A stretch of 64,000 bases of DNA, taken from JAFGPL01 sp963781805. GTDB lineage: Bacteria > Bacteroidota > Bacteroidia > Bacteroidales > UBA10428. Shown here in pieces: positions 19,159 to 27,263 of this stretch. The translations under genes were made by a program, and so were the position numbers. Under the pieces are notes generated by a model, which did no database searches, had not been told where the DNA came from, and saw only the letters and a program-made list of their open reading frames with translations. Location of the stretch: assembly GCA_963781805.1 (NCBI GenBank), contig CAWAHF010000004.1:5084001-5148000 (forward strand), given 5' to 3'. The number at the start of each line of letters is the position of its first letter. Within the stretch, counting starts at the first letter, position 1.

Positions 19159-19397
19159 TCAGTAGTGTCCGACTAAATTATTTGTTTATCCACTACGTGG
19201 AATAGGATCTTTACTTTATTGCTTTATTACAACACTTTATTTTCCCGCTTTATAGCGGGACAGGCTCTACGGAGAATTTCCGCGTAGCGGATTAGGAATT
19301 GTAGAAAAAAATAACCCCAAAGGCAGTGATACCTCGTAGAGGTTCTACAAAATAAAATGTATAAAGATTATAAAAGCATTTAGTCGGTCAGTAGTGT
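19159..19397. mobile_element. MITE-like element with 10-bp inverted ends and 10-bp direct repeats
   Basis: Perfect 10-bp inverted ends ccgactaaat (19169-19178) and atttagtcgg (19378-19387) bound a 219-bp segment. Each end is flanked by the perfect 10-bp direct repeat tcagtagtgt (19159-19168 and 19388-19397), as expected of a target-site duplication. The inside has no gene but contains hairpins: tcccgct-ttat-agcggga (19243-19260) and ctacg...cgtag (about 19268-19288). Duplications of about 10 bp are made by some IS4-superfamily transposases, so a non-autonomous derivative is the leading idea. No transposase is in the window. Confidence 0.55.
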
Positions 19398-19434
19398 AAA
19401 AAAATATATATTAATATTTTCATGGTTGCAGATT

Positions 19435-19509
19435 TTAGTTTGGAAACTCCATTCCCATAAACCCAATCTCATTCATCACTCCCTGCATTGCCTTTGATTC
19501 GTTACATTC
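19435..19509 (-). pseudogene. Short gene-end remnant (copy A, NEIGFMG type)
   Basis: The minus strand reads ECNESKAMQGVMNEIGFMG then MEFPN and a stop at 19435-19437, with another stop just upstream. The same motif recurs at 20363-20446. It looks like the extreme C-terminus of a protein whose body is gone. I do not recognise the parent family. Confidence 0.35.
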
Positions 19510-19520
19510 TTAAGTTAAAA

Positions 19521-19634
19521 GACGGAAACTGGAAGTTGTAAGCTGGAAGTCCAAAACCCAAACTCGAAACTTGAAACCTGAAACCTGAAACTTGAAACTT
19601 GGAACTCAAAACTCCAAACTCAAAACTCAAAACT
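19521..19634. repeat. Low-complexity array of gaaacttgaaacctg words
   Basis: About 110 bases built from variants of the 7-8-base words gaaacct, gaaactt, caaaact and ctggaagt. The same word family forms 30113-30221 and is related to the 7-bp array at 17368-17604. It is non-coding. Confidence 0.8.
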
Positions 19635-19820
19635 TCTTCAATCCATTCCCCCACCAATAACTATAGACTAATAACTGTCGTCTTCTTCCCATTCTTAATT
19701 CATAATTCTTAATTCTTCATTTTTCTGGACCCCAATTTACAAAAATATCAGGAACAGGAGAAATTTGGTTTTGGGTTGGAAGGGTGTTGCGCTCTGTTTT
19801 ATATTGACAAACTTTTGAAT

Positions 19821-20351
19821 TTATCGTATCAAATTCATTGTCTCTTTCATTTTGTTTTTTAAATAATAATATGTGAGAAAATAAAATGGAAAACCTAAAA
19901 GCCAAATAATAATTAAAGAGTCAAATGCAAAGTCTTTTCCTAATACTTTATCTAATTGGAATTGATTGGCAACAGTAATTATTAGAAATAATGCATATAA
20001 GGCGATTGATATTATCGTTAAGACAGAAAAAAATGATGCGATTCCGTCGGCTTTAAAACCTAATCCCATTAAAAATGAAGATCCAATAAAAAGTAGAAAT
20101 AATCCATAAAAAAGAAAAGTCAATTTTGAATTCCGTAAGAAGGTTTTATAAATACTATCCGCCCTGTCATAATCAGTATTTCTAAAATTTCCAGTCATTT
20201 TTAAAATGTTCTCATTTATCCCTCTTGATTCTAATATTGTGATAGCAGTATCACGAATACTTTCCTCATATCCATATTGTTTATAGTTTTTAACAATATC
20301 CATTAACTTATTATTATTAAAGGATTTTAATTTTTCTGAAATATTTTCCAT
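19821..20351 (-). CDS. Hypothetical membrane protein
   Basis: A 176-residue protein. Residues 1-70 are soluble and helical, with the pattern LMDIVKNYKQYGYEESIRDT followed by AITILESRGI, a motif seen at the front of several small Bacteroidota membrane proteins. Then come four likely membrane helices: about 79-97, 104-124 (FSVLTIISIALYALFLIITV as the third strand of hydrophobicity), and two near 150-168. The end is basic. It is alone between repeat-rich intergenic stretches. Function is unknown, and no named family is recognised with confidence. Confidence 0.6.
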   Translation of the reverse strand: MENISEKLKSFNNNKLMDIVKNYKQYGYEESIRDTAITILESRGINENILKMTGNFRNTDYDRADSIYKTFLRNSKLTFLFYGLFLLFIGSSFLMGLGFKADGIASFFSVLTIISIALYALFLIITVANQFQLDKVLGKDFAFDSLIIIWLLGFPFYFLTYYYLKNKMKETMNLIR

Positions 20352-20850
20352 TTCATTTTATTTTAATGGCTAACAAATATCCCCATAAACCCAATTTCGT
20401 TTAACACACCCAGCAACCCTTTCAAAGCATTGATTCGTTTCATTCTTAATTTTTAATTCATAATTCTTCAAAAATTGTGTCGCTCGGGAAATGCATCTCA
20501 ATTTACAAATAATTTTATTCAAACCACTACAAACCAGTGGGATAATTATTATTTAGTTTTAAACAAGGTATTTGCGTGTTCACAGATTCAGGGATTTTTG
20601 GTGGGTTGGTAATTGCTTACTAATCAAGACCAATCACTCTAGACCTTGTCCCAATCACCCTAAACAGTAAAACCAATCACCTTAGTCTCTGTCCCCTATA
20701 CAGACGCAAGGTATGTTGGTGTTTCAATGATGGGATCGCGTCGTTCCTCGCGATGACGGTTGGTGAGGTGAACAGAGTTTCAACGGCAGCTCTGTTCTTT
20801 ACGCCCATTGGTTCCCCATTAACAGACAAACCACATTATTGCCTTTAGAT
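20352..20850. other. Gene-free region with decayed repeats
   Basis: The 499 bases hold the second NEIGFMG remnant (20363-20446) and three loose copies of a ccaatcacyyta word near 20630-20690. They also hold, at about 20729-20760, gggatcgcgtcgttcctcgc followed by gatgacgg. This is the reverse of a cgtcat-cgcgaggaacga repeat of a kind found dispersed in many unrelated bacterial genomes. No gene is seen. Confidence 0.5.
20363..20446 (-). pseudogene. Short gene-end remnant (copy B, NEIGFMG type)
   Basis: The minus strand reads RMKRINALKGLLGVLNEIGF then MGIFVSH and TAA at 20363-20365. It shares GVxNEIGFMG and about 65 bases of recognisable DNA similarity with copy A at 19435-19509, so both derive from the same kind of gene end. 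It sits 12 bases before the start of the 176-residue membrane protein. The parent family is not recognised. Confidence 0.35.
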
Positions 20851-21174
20851 TCACAAAATATCTTTTAATATGAGGAAAATAGTAACAGAAATGGCCGTAT
20901 ACAATACCGAGATGATGATTGGAAAAGTCAGGCGGTTCTTACAGGCAGCCCTGAATGCCATTATACCGGTTACAATAAGCAAAACCAACGGAATGAATAA
21001 CTTAAAGAAAAATTCTCTTATCCTGCCGTCGGGTAGTGTTCCTCCTCCGAATCCATAAGCCATGGCTCCTGCAGCAATAGCAAGCATAATGAATATCAAA
21101 CCCTCTATTGTGAGCAAAATGGTGATGCCTAGTGTATAAAATCGCAAAAAAATGTTTTTCATTTTTATCTTCAT
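20851..21174 (-). CDS. Hypothetical small membrane protein
   Basis: A 107-residue protein with three membrane helices: about 14-38 (ITILLTIEGLIFIMLAIAAGA), 55-71 (FKLFIPLVLLIVTGIMA) and 82-104 (IIISVLYTAISVTIFLIL). A glycine-rich loop GFGGGTLPDGRIREF sits between the first two. No family is recognised. An in-frame MKIKMKNIF start leaves two Met choices; the first is given. It is divergent from modA, 110 bases away, with no sign of shared function. Confidence 0.55.
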   Translation of the reverse strand: MKIKMKNIFLRFYTLGITILLTIEGLIFIMLAIAAGAMAYGFGGGTLPDGRIREFFFKLFIPLVLLIVTGIMAFRAACKNRLTFPIIISVLYTAISVTIFLILKDIL

Positions 21175-21260
21175 AAAATCAGAATGAGTGCAATATACAC
21201 AATTTTCCAGCTACGATCAAAATGGATATTAAACACGACTGGTTTAATGAATTTGTTTTT

Positions 21261-21268
21261 TAATTTTG
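21261..21268 (+). promoter_or_regulatory. Possible -7 element for modABC
   Basis: TAATTTTG matches the Bacteroidota -7 consensus TAnnTTTG, 17 bases before the modA ATG. A CTG sits at the expected -33 position instead of TTG. The leader would be only about 10 bases. Confidence 0.35.
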
Positions 21269-21284
21269 ATGTATTAAGTATTTT

Positions 21285-22082
21285 ATGATAAGAAATACAA
21301 CATGGTTTTACAGGTCTGTTGCGGTTGTAATCATTATTTTCAATCTCATCGCCTGTAACACACCTACTAAAAATACGAAAGCGGGAAGCAGTAGTCAATC
21401 CATCATGGTATATGCTGCTGCAAGTCTTTCAGATGTGCTTTCTGAGATTGCAGATTCATTCGAAATAAAATACCGGGTGAACGTAAAAACCAATATGGCT
21501 TCCAGCGGAACACTGGCGCGCCAGATAGAGCAGGGAGGAACCCCGGATGTATATGTTTCAGCCAGTAAAGAATGGGCCGGTTATATAGATAGTCTGGGTT
21601 ATATTGTTGCAGGTTATAAATCGAAAGTCGCTAAAAATGAATTGGTTCTGGTGGTTCCTGAAAACAGTCCGCTTAAGGTGGCAGGTATCGACAGCTCCCT
21701 GAATTTTGTTTCATTACTGGGAACAGGCAGGTTATCGATGGGTGATCCGGTTCATGTGCCTGCCGGAGCGTATGCTTACCAATCGCTTGCATATTATGGA
21801 TGGGTCAAGCGGCTGGACAACAGAATTCTACCGGCTATGGATGTGCGCTCAGCCCTTAGGGTGGTTGAGATGGATGAGGCTCCTGTGGGGATTGTGTACC
21901 GAACCGATGCACTTAAGTCTGATAACGTCAGGATTCTTGCCTCATTTCCTGAAAAATCACACCAACCCATTGTATATATTGCCGGAGTATGTACTGACAA
22001 AAAAGCGGCAGAAGATTTCTTTGCGTATCTCAATTCCAATGAAACAATGGCTATATGGATAAAATACGGATTTAAAAAATAA
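21285..22082 (+). CDS. modA: Molybdate ABC transporter substrate-binding lipoprotein ModA
   Basis: A 265-residue binding protein with a lipoprotein signal (hydrophobic core, lipobox LIAC, Cys24). The mature part begins IMVYAAASLSDVLSEIADSF, the standard ModA opening whose Ser residues contact the oxyanion. It continues with VNVKTNMASSGTLARQIEQG, PDVYVSASKEW, LGTGRLSMGDPVHVPAGAY and APVGIVYRTDAL, all ModA landmarks. It binds molybdate or tungstate outside the inner membrane and delivers it to ModB. It is the first gene of modABC, with 14 bases between its stop and modB. Confidence 0.95.
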   Translation: MIRNTTWFYRSVAVVIIIFNLIACNTPTKNTKAGSSSQSIMVYAAASLSDVLSEIADSFEIKYRVNVKTNMASSGTLARQIEQGGTPDVYVSASKEWAGYIDSLGYIVAGYKSKVAKNELVLVVPENSPLKVAGIDSSLNFVSLLGTGRLSMGDPVHVPAGAYAYQSLAYYGWVKRLDNRILPAMDVRSALRVVEMDEAPVGIVYRTDALKSDNVRILASFPEKSHQPIVYIAGVCTDKKAAEDFFAYLNSNETMAIWIKYGFKK

Positions 22083-22096
22083 ATATCGTAATCAGC

Positions 22097-22795
22097 ATGA
22101 AAGGACTATGGACGTTTAATGAGGCAGATTTTCAGGCAATAAAGCTATCGGTTGAAGTTGCGATATATTGTTCAATCATTTCATTACCCATAGCTCTTTG
22201 GGTTGGATACAAAATGGCCAGGCATAATTTTTTCGGCAAACCGGTGATTGAAAGTATTATTCACATGCCTTTGGTCATGCCGCCTGTGACTACAGGATAC
22301 TTGCTGCTGCTGTTACTGGGCTCAAAGAGCCTGGTGGGTAAATGGTTATTTACTGTGTTTGGAATTAAACTGGCATTTACATTTTATGCTGCTATAATTG
22401 CCTCGGTTTTTGTTTCCTTTCCCCTGATCGTACGTTCCATACGCACTGCCATGGAAATGGTGGATACCGGGTTAGAAGAAGCATCGCGCATGCTGGGCGC
22501 CGGCAGAATAAAAACCTTTTTTCGTGTTACGGTACCGCTTGCTTTACCGGGAATTGTATCAGGCACAATACTCGCTTTTGCCCGTTCACTAGGCGAATTT
22601 GGAGCTACCATAACCTTTGCCGGCAACATCGAAGGCGAAACCCAGACCCTTCCCCTGGCAATTTTCTCATCTATGCAGGTACCGGGAAAAGAAGGAGCCA
22701 CGCTGCGATTGGTGATCGTTTCAGTTATTATTTCCTTCATAGCCATGGCGCTTTCTGAATGGTACATTAAAAAAATGAAACATGACAGAAGTTGA
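22097..22795 (+). CDS. modB: Molybdate ABC transporter permease ModB
   Basis: A 232-residue inner-membrane permease with about five helices. It carries the ABC permease coupling motif EEASRMLGAGRIKTFFRVTV and LALPGIVSGTILAFARSLGE, followed by FGATITFAGNIEGETQTLPL, which is diagnostic of ModB. It forms the molybdate channel with ModA and ModC. The end overlaps the modC start by 14 bases, suggesting translational coupling. Confidence 0.95.
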   Translation: MKGLWTFNEADFQAIKLSVEVAIYCSIISLPIALWVGYKMARHNFFGKPVIESIIHMPLVMPPVTTGYLLLLLLGSKSLVGKWLFTVFGIKLAFTFYAAIIASVFVSFPLIVRSIRTAMEMVDTGLEEASRMLGAGRIKTFFRVTVPLALPGIVSGTILAFARSLGEFGATITFAGNIEGETQTLPLAIFSSMQVPGKEGATLRLVIVSVIISFIAMALSEWYIKKMKHDRS

Positions 22796-23864
22796 TATAA
22801 CACTTCCGCGCAAGAATTTTGATCTGGTCATCCGGGAGAGTTTTTTCGATGGCATTACCGGTATATTCGGGCCAAGCGGGTCAGGAAAAACTTCACTGCT
22901 ACAAGCCATCTCGGGATTGGCAGTGCCTAACCGGGGCCGCATTTCTATTGCCAACCGGACCATTTTTGACGCTGCACAACGAATTAACCTGCCGGCAGAA
23001 AAACGTAATATTGGTTATGTATTTCAGGAAGGTCGGTTATTTCCGCACATGAGCATTGAAAAGAATCTGGCCTATGGATTGAAGAAAAACGGAAATAACA
23101 CAGTAAAATTTAACGAAGTAGTTGAACTCCTTAACCTGGATCATTTGCTAAAGAGTAAACCTGCCATGATTTCAGGCGGCGAAAGGCAACGAACCGCCCT
23201 GGGACGTTCCCTCTTATCCTCACCCGACATATTGTTACTGGATGAGCCATTCTCAGCCGTGGATGTCCTGCTGCGTAGTCAGATATTACCGTTTATTATC
23301 CGAATTCAGCAAAAGATACAAATCCCCATGCTGGTGGTCAGTCATGATTTACCGGATATATTAAAACTAACCAATACGCTTTGCATAATAGAAAAAGGAC
23401 AATGCATAGGGCACGGGGAATATTATGATTTACTGAAAATAAAATCTTTTTCGGAAATCATTGGGGCAACCAGTCTGGTGAACGCAATTCATATGACAGT
23501 GCTGCAAACCAAACCCGAAAGCGGATTAGCAATACTTGGCTGGAAACAGAACAAACAAGAAGTATATATTAAATGCGAAAAGAGCAAGATTACCTGTAAG
23601 GAGGGACAGGACATTAAAATATTCATCCATGCAGACGATATAGCATTGTCCACCGAAAGATTGAATAATGTATCCATTCAAAACCAGGTAGAAGGCATTG
23701 TTACAGATATTATAGAACGTGGAGCTTCCTTACTTTGCATCGTGGATGCCGGTTTTAAACTGGTTGTGGAAATTACCTTCGAATCGCAAAAACGGTTGAA
23801 AATTGAAAAAGGAAAAAAAATCTGGTGCCTGTTCAAATCGGTCGCAATTGATGTGGCAGGATAA
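22782..23864 (+). CDS. modC: Molybdate ABC transporter ATPase ModC
   Basis: A 360-residue ATPase. It has Walker A GPSGSGKT (30-37), a Q loop in YVFQEGRLFPHMS, the signature ISGGERQRTALGRSLLSSPD, Walker B ILLLDEPFSAVD and the switch histidine in VVSHDLPDI. The last 70 or so residues (VEGIVTDIIERGASLLCIVD to the end) form a Mop/TOBE domain that binds oxyanion and regulates transport. The stop codon lies inside a 44-bp palindrome that serves as terminator. Confidence 0.95.
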   Translation: MTEVDITLPRKNFDLVIRESFFDGITGIFGPSGSGKTSLLQAISGLAVPNRGRISIANRTIFDAAQRINLPAEKRNIGYVFQEGRLFPHMSIEKNLAYGLKKNGNNTVKFNEVVELLNLDHLLKSKPAMISGGERQRTALGRSLLSSPDILLLDEPFSAVDVLLRSQILPFIIRIQQKIQIPMLVVSHDLPDILKLTNTLCIIEKGQCIGHGEYYDLLKIKSFSEIIGATSLVNAIHMTVLQTKPESGLAILGWKQNKQEVYIKCEKSKITCKEGQDIKIFIHADDIALSTERLNNVSIQNQVEGIVTDIIERGASLLCIVDAGFKLVVEITFESQKRLKIEKGKKIWCLFKSVAIDVAG

Positions 23865-23909
23865 AACGTTCGGCTAAGGCTGCAGCCTTAGCCGAACGTT
23901 TTATTTTTT
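23861..23909. terminator. Rho-independent terminator, 44-bp perfect palindrome
   Basis: Bases 23861-23904 are their own exact reverse complement (centre CTGCAG, arms built on cgttcggctaaggctg). The plus strand continues with a T run (23904-23909). It includes the modC stop and stands between modC and the convergent pntB end, so it can stop transcription from both sides. The hairpin has essentially no loop in its centre, which is longer and more perfect than usual. Confidence 0.85.
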
Positions 23910-23954
23910 AAAGTGTTCTGAACATGGAGAATCCCAATGTCCCTGCCACTGAGC

Positions 23955-25388
23955 TTACAGTGTCTTAATCTCGCTCACCAGCTTCTGTAATGATTCCTTC
24001 GCATTTCCGAACAACATCCGTGTCTTGTCATCATAGAACAGGTAATTCTCAATGGCAGCGTAGCCCTTACCCATTCCTCTTTTCATAACAATAATGTTTT
24101 TTGCCTGGTACGCATTGATGATAGGCATCCCATAAATCGGACTCGATGGATCATTATAAGCTGCAGGATTTACCACATCGTTAGCCCCGATAACAATAGC
24201 CACATCGGTATTCGGCATTTCAGGATTGATGTCATCCATCTCTATCAGTTTTTCGTAAGGCACATCAGCTTCAGCAAGCAATACGTTCATATGTCCGGGC
24301 ATACGGCCGGCCACCGGATGGATAGCATATTTTACCTCTACGCCTTTTTCACTAAGCAATTTGTCCAAATCACTGCAAATATGTTGTGCCTGGGCTGCGG
24401 CAAGGCCATATCCGGGAATGATAACCACTTTCTGTGTATAGGCGAGCAGTACGGCGGCATCGCTCAGGGAGATCTCCTTGATTACTCCCACATCTTTGCC
24501 TTCTGCACTAGCTCCACCTCCTCCAAACGCGCCGATGAGTACATTCAGTAAAGATCGGTTCATGGCACGACACATCAATATGGTAAGAATCGTTCCGGCA
24601 GCTCCCACCAGGATACCTCCAAGGATCATTGCCTGGTTATGGTAAATGAAACCTGCCAGAGCGGCAGCAATCCCCGAAAACGAGTTTAGCAGCGATATTA
24701 CCACCGGCATATCCGCTCCGCCAATAGGCATCACAAATAATACTCCATAAAGCAATGAAAGGAATAATAACACAATTCCAAGAATATTTCTGTATGGATA
24801 ATCAATTCCAGCCATTAATATAAATATTGTAATAGCAGCAAGAATCAGCATCATGGTAATATTGACAAACTTCATTACCGGCGAAAAGATATCTCCCACT
24901 TTCCCGTCAAGTTTACCATAAGCAATCATACTGCCGCTAAATGTCAGGCTTCCCACAATCAGACCCAGTATAGTAACCAGGATAGCTCTGTTCGCGGGAT
25001 TGTAAAATTCCATGGTGGCTACAAGGGCTGATGCCGCTCCGCCCGTGGCATTATAAACCGATACCAGTTGCGGCATTGCCGTCATTTTTACCTTTCGGGC
25101 AATGACCGAGCCAATAATCGAACCAAATATAATTACACTGAGAATTACCCAAATATTACTTAAAGGGATATAGTTTCCGTCCGTATTTTTATGAAGGAGT
25201 AACGTTGTGATCATTGCCAGCAGCATACCTGCCCCTGCCCAGATATTTCCTTTTCTGGCAGTAAGTGGGTGGCTCTGGAATTTCAGACCAATGACAAAAA
25301 GAATGGCTGCCAAAAGATAACTGTATTCAAGGATGGTATCGCCTACCGTAAAAGCTGTGCCATCAAGCATATAAAAAATCTGATTCAT
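23955..25388 (-). CDS. pntB: NAD(P) transhydrogenase subunit beta PntB
   Basis: A 477-residue subunit of the proton-pumping transhydrogenase. About nine membrane helices (residues 1-270) include VYNATGGAASALVATMEF and LNSFSGIAAALAGFI. A cytoplasmic NADP-binding domain follows (about 300-477): VVIIPGYGLAAAQAQH, HPVAGRMPGHMNVLLAEADV, VIGANDVVNPAA and the loop MKRGMGKGYAAIEN that closes over NADP. The enzyme couples hydride transfer between NADH and NADP+ to proton movement. The gene is last in the pnt operon, one base after the pntAB stop. Confidence 0.96.
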   Translation of the reverse strand: MNQIFYMLDGTAFTVGDTILEYSYLLAAILFVIGLKFQSHPLTARKGNIWAGAGMLLAMITTLLLHKNTDGNYIPLSNIWVILSVIIFGSIIGSVIARKVKMTAMPQLVSVYNATGGAASALVATMEFYNPANRAILVTILGLIVGSLTFSGSMIAYGKLDGKVGDIFSPVMKFVNITMMLILAAITIFILMAGIDYPYRNILGIVLLFLSLLYGVLFVMPIGGADMPVVISLLNSFSGIAAALAGFIYHNQAMILGGILVGAAGTILTILMCRAMNRSLLNVLIGAFGGGGASAEGKDVGVIKEISLSDAAVLLAYTQKVVIIPGYGLAAAQAQHICSDLDKLLSEKGVEVKYAIHPVAGRMPGHMNVLLAEADVPYEKLIEMDDINPEMPNTDVAIVIGANDVVNPAAYNDPSSPIYGMPIINAYQAKNIIVMKRGMGKGYAAIENYLFYDDKTRMLFGNAKESLQKLVSEIKTL

Positions 25389-25389
25389 C

Positions 25390-25713
25390 TTATTCTGTTT
25401 TTTTAGGTTTTTTCTTAAACATTTCCAGCATTCTGTCGGTCACTACAAATCCTCCGGCAACATTAAGCGTTCCGAACAAAACTGCAAAAATTCCGAGGAC
25501 CAGATTTAAGGATATACCTGTTAAATCTGCATGTCCTAGTAGAATTATCCCTCCGATAATACTTACCCCGCTAATGGCGTTAGCTCCCGACATCAGGGGT
25601 GTGTGCAAAATGGAAGGAACATGGGAAATGACTTCAAAACCCAGAAAAATTGACAGTACAATTATAAAGATGATTTCTTTATAGGTGTATAAATAAACAA
25701 ATATATGTTCCAT
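25390..25713 (-). CDS. pntAB: NAD(P) transhydrogenase subunit alpha, membrane part (alpha-2)
   Basis: A 107-residue protein with three membrane helices, carrying the family phrase HVPSILHTPLMSGANAISGV. It corresponds to the C-terminal membrane part of the E. coli PntA chain. Here, as in Rhodospirillum and most Bacteroidota, it is a separate gene. The end is basic (KKKPKKTE). It lies 10 bases after pntAA and 1 base before pntB. Confidence 0.95.
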   Translation of the reverse strand: MEHIFVYLYTYKEIIFIIVLSIFLGFEVISHVPSILHTPLMSGANAISGVSIIGGIILLGHADLTGISLNLVLGIFAVLFGTLNVAGGFVVTDRMLEMFKKKPKKTE

Positions 25714-25723
25714 GTGAATGTTT

Positions 25724-26851
25724 TTATAGGTTTAAGACTTCTTTTACACGGGCATGTTGAACTTCACCGGCATGCGTCAGACATGTTCCTTTTATGATTT
25801 CATCATCAAAATTCAGGTGGAGCTTTCCATCTTCGGTTACAAGTAATTTCAAAAAATTTAACAGGTTTTTGCCAAACATCGTGCTGGCATCAGAGGGCAT
25901 ATCTGAAGCATAGTCGGAATTCCCGATGATTTTTACCTGCTTGTGCAAAAACACTTCATTGTCTTTGGTCAGTTCACAATTGCCACCTGTAGAAGCTGCC
26001 AAATCGATAATAACCGAACCGGGTTTCATTTTTTCCACGCTTTCCTTTTTTAATAAGACCGGCGCTTTTTTACCGGGAATCTGGGCCGTGCAAATTACCA
26101 CATCCGACTTGATGGCATGTTCCTGAATAAGCTGGCTCTGCTTCTGCTTAAATTCTTCGGATTGTTCAACTGCATAGCCTCCGGCTGCAGCATCTTCGGT
26201 TGCACCTTCCACTTCAATGAATTTTCCTCCAAGGCTTTTAACCTCATCTTTAACTGCAGAACGAACATCAAAAACTTCGACGACAGCGCCAAGCTTACGT
26301 GCAATGGCAATAGCCTGAAGGCCTGCAACTCCGGCGCCGAGAATTAATACTTTTGCAGGCTTAATGGTACCTGCTGCAGACATAAACATCGGAAAAAACT
26401 TAGAAAGGTTCATTGCAGCATCAAGCACTGCCTTGTAACCCGATACAGTTGCCATGGAAGAAAGGATATCCATGGATTGTGCCCTTGAGATTCTCGGTAC
26501 CAGTTCCATGCTAAAGGATGTCACTTTCTTTTTGGCCAGCGCTGAAACCAGATCGGCATTGAAAAAGGGATTCATGGCTCCAATTAATACTTTATTTTCA
26601 TCAATTGACTTAACTTCCTCCATACCAAGCGGATTGATGAATAAAAGCAAATCGGTATTTTTAATTACCTCTTTCCGGTTTGCAATACCTGCACCAGCAT
26701 GTTGATAATCGGCATCCGATGCAAATGCGTTTTCCCCTGCACCCGTCTCAACTATGATTTCAATTCCAAGCTTCTTCATCAAATCGACTGTTTCGGGCAT
26801 AACCGCAACTCTTTTTTCATTTCCATTTTCTTTGAGTATACCTACTTTCAT
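25724..26851 (-). CDS. pntAA: NAD(P) transhydrogenase subunit alpha, NAD-binding part (alpha-1)
   Basis: A 375-residue soluble subunit related to alanine dehydrogenase. It opens MKVGILKENGNEKRVAVMPE, then has VPRISRAQSMDILSSMATVS, the Rossmann motif ILGAGVAGLQAIAIARKLGA followed by VVEVFDVR, and the mobile-loop region VVICTAQIPGKKAPVLL. It binds NAD(H) and forms the complex with the two membrane subunits. It is first in the pnt operon and is transcribed divergently from sucA. Confidence 0.95.
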   Translation of the reverse strand: MKVGILKENGNEKRVAVMPETVDLMKKLGIEIIVETGAGENAFASDADYQHAGAGIANRKEVIKNTDLLLFINPLGMEEVKSIDENKVLIGAMNPFFNADLVSALAKKKVTSFSMELVPRISRAQSMDILSSMATVSGYKAVLDAAMNLSKFFPMFMSAAGTIKPAKVLILGAGVAGLQAIAIARKLGAVVEVFDVRSAVKDEVKSLGGKFIEVEGATEDAAAGGYAVEQSEEFKQKQSQLIQEHAIKSDVVICTAQIPGKKAPVLLKKESVEKMKPGSVIIDLAASTGGNCELTKDNEVFLHKQVKIIGNSDYASDMPSDASTMFGKNLLNFLKLLVTEDGKLHLNFDDEIIKGTCLTHAGEVQHARVKEVLNL

Positions 26852-27263
26852 TATATTATTTAGTAATAGTTGTTATAAATTATTCAATTAAACAATTATG
26901 ATCTATTGGTTCAAACAATTAACGGCTAACAATTGTTGTGATATTAAGTTTAAGATAATTATAAAATAGCTAAACAAAAAATTAGTTAGATGGTTCATAC
27001 GGCAAATTAAGCTCATATATTTTTAAAAATCAAATTATTAATTATTCATTTATTTTATATTTACTACACTAAATTCGGGTAAATAAAAAGATAATATTAG
27101 CAGAATGATGGTCATTTTTATGCTAAATTAGTTGTCAGCTGCCCGAACATTAATGTGGTTCAAATGTTAATGAAATACCTGCTAAAAGAGAGATTCATAG
27201 GGTGAAAAATGAAACATAAGCGAAAAGGTTGTATATTTATAATTATCAGAATTGGGATTGGAA
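26852..27263. other. Divergent intergenic region between pntAA and sucA
   Basis: The 412 AT-rich bases must contain the promoters for pnt (minus) and sucA (plus). A TATATTTA at 27232-27239 is one base off the -7 consensus for sucA, with no TTG at the right distance. No palindrome, RNA gene or coding frame stands out. Confidence 0.5.

Larger units (their letters stand above)
19035..19820. other. Gene-free, repeat-rich region
   Basis: The 786 bases hold the MITE-like element (19159-19397), a short gene-end remnant (19435-19509), a low-complexity gaaacttgaaacctg array (19521-19634) and AT-rich words of the type ttcttaattcataattc (19690-19720). No intact gene, tRNA or clear promoter is seen. Confidence 0.6.

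Noticed and set aside
20729..20760. Possible small RNA or tRNA fragment in the GC-rich gggatcgcgtcgttcctcgc segment.
   Set aside because: It has no cloverleaf or promoter, and resembles a widely dispersed cgcgaggaacga-type repeat.
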